Source of the DNA: JBOFGK01 sp051649085
GTDB lineage: Bacteria; Bacillota_I; Bacilli_A; UBA3375
Assembly (NCBI GenBank): GCA_051649085.1
Contig: JBOFGK010000047.1
Location: forward strand, 1 to 8,619
DNA length: 8,619 nt
Reading direction: 5' to 3'
This document shows positions 8,584-8,619 of this stretch, piece by piece. The notes beneath the pieces were generated by a model, which saw only the letters and a program-made list of their open reading frames with translations, was not told the DNA's origin and searched no databases. A program made the translations under genes and the position numbers. Within the stretch, counting starts at the first letter, position 1; each line of letters starts with the position of its first letter.

Positions 8584-8619
8584 AAAGGGTATGTAGTTGG
8601 AATAAGGTTATCTAAGTAG

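Noticed and set aside
8554..8619. Short + strand frame reading PYLVVKKLPFKGYVVGIRLS and ending in TAG
   Set aside because: It has a stop 15 nt upstream of 8554 and no ATG, and it passes through the perfect hairpin. It is too short to support as a gene or transposase remnant.

Overview
The window suggests a low-GC member of the Bacillota (Firmicutes) using the standard bacterial code: TGA is a stop, Trp is TGG, and Shine-Dalgarno sites are GAGG or AAAGGAG. The 5S rRNA is short (about 107 nt, against about 115-117 nt in most Bacilli). That is reminiscent of Erysipelotrichia or other Mollicutes relatives, but this placement is tentative. Wall or capsule polymer genes argue against a wall-less mollicute.

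Layout: positions 1-30 are probably the end of a 23S-5S spacer, followed by a 5S rRNA (about 31-138), a tRNA-Val with anticodon TAC (152-227) and a rho-independent terminator (271-295). This is the tail of an rRNA operon. An AT-rich gap of about 230 nt holds that terminator and an extended -10 promoter (397-405). Three same-strand genes follow, separated by 39 and 20 nt and probably co-transcribed: a 331-aa family 2 glycosyltransferase (455-1450), a 1324-aa multidomain protein (1490-5464) and a 986-aa multidomain protein (5485-8445). The last 174 nt hold no convincing gene, only a perfect 7-bp hairpin that may end the operon.

Working model (inference): the three genes look like a surface-polymer assembly module of the teichoic-acid or capsule type. 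Both large proteins join a GT2 glycosyltransferase to a TagF/TarF-like polyol-phosphate transferase. The pair could build a polymer that alternates sugar and glycerol-phosphate (or another polyol-phosphate) units, with the small GT2 adding or branching a sugar. The two transferase domains belong to visibly different motif classes (LQHGV and FWHG). The 1324-aa protein also ends in an alpha/beta-hydrolase-like domain with a GFSKGS nucleophile elbow, recalling XcbB/CpsF and Asp2-type proteins, which might modify the polymer, for example by O-acetylation. No nucleotide-activation, transport or attachment genes are visible, so the locus probably continues beyond the right edge or depends on genes elsewhere.
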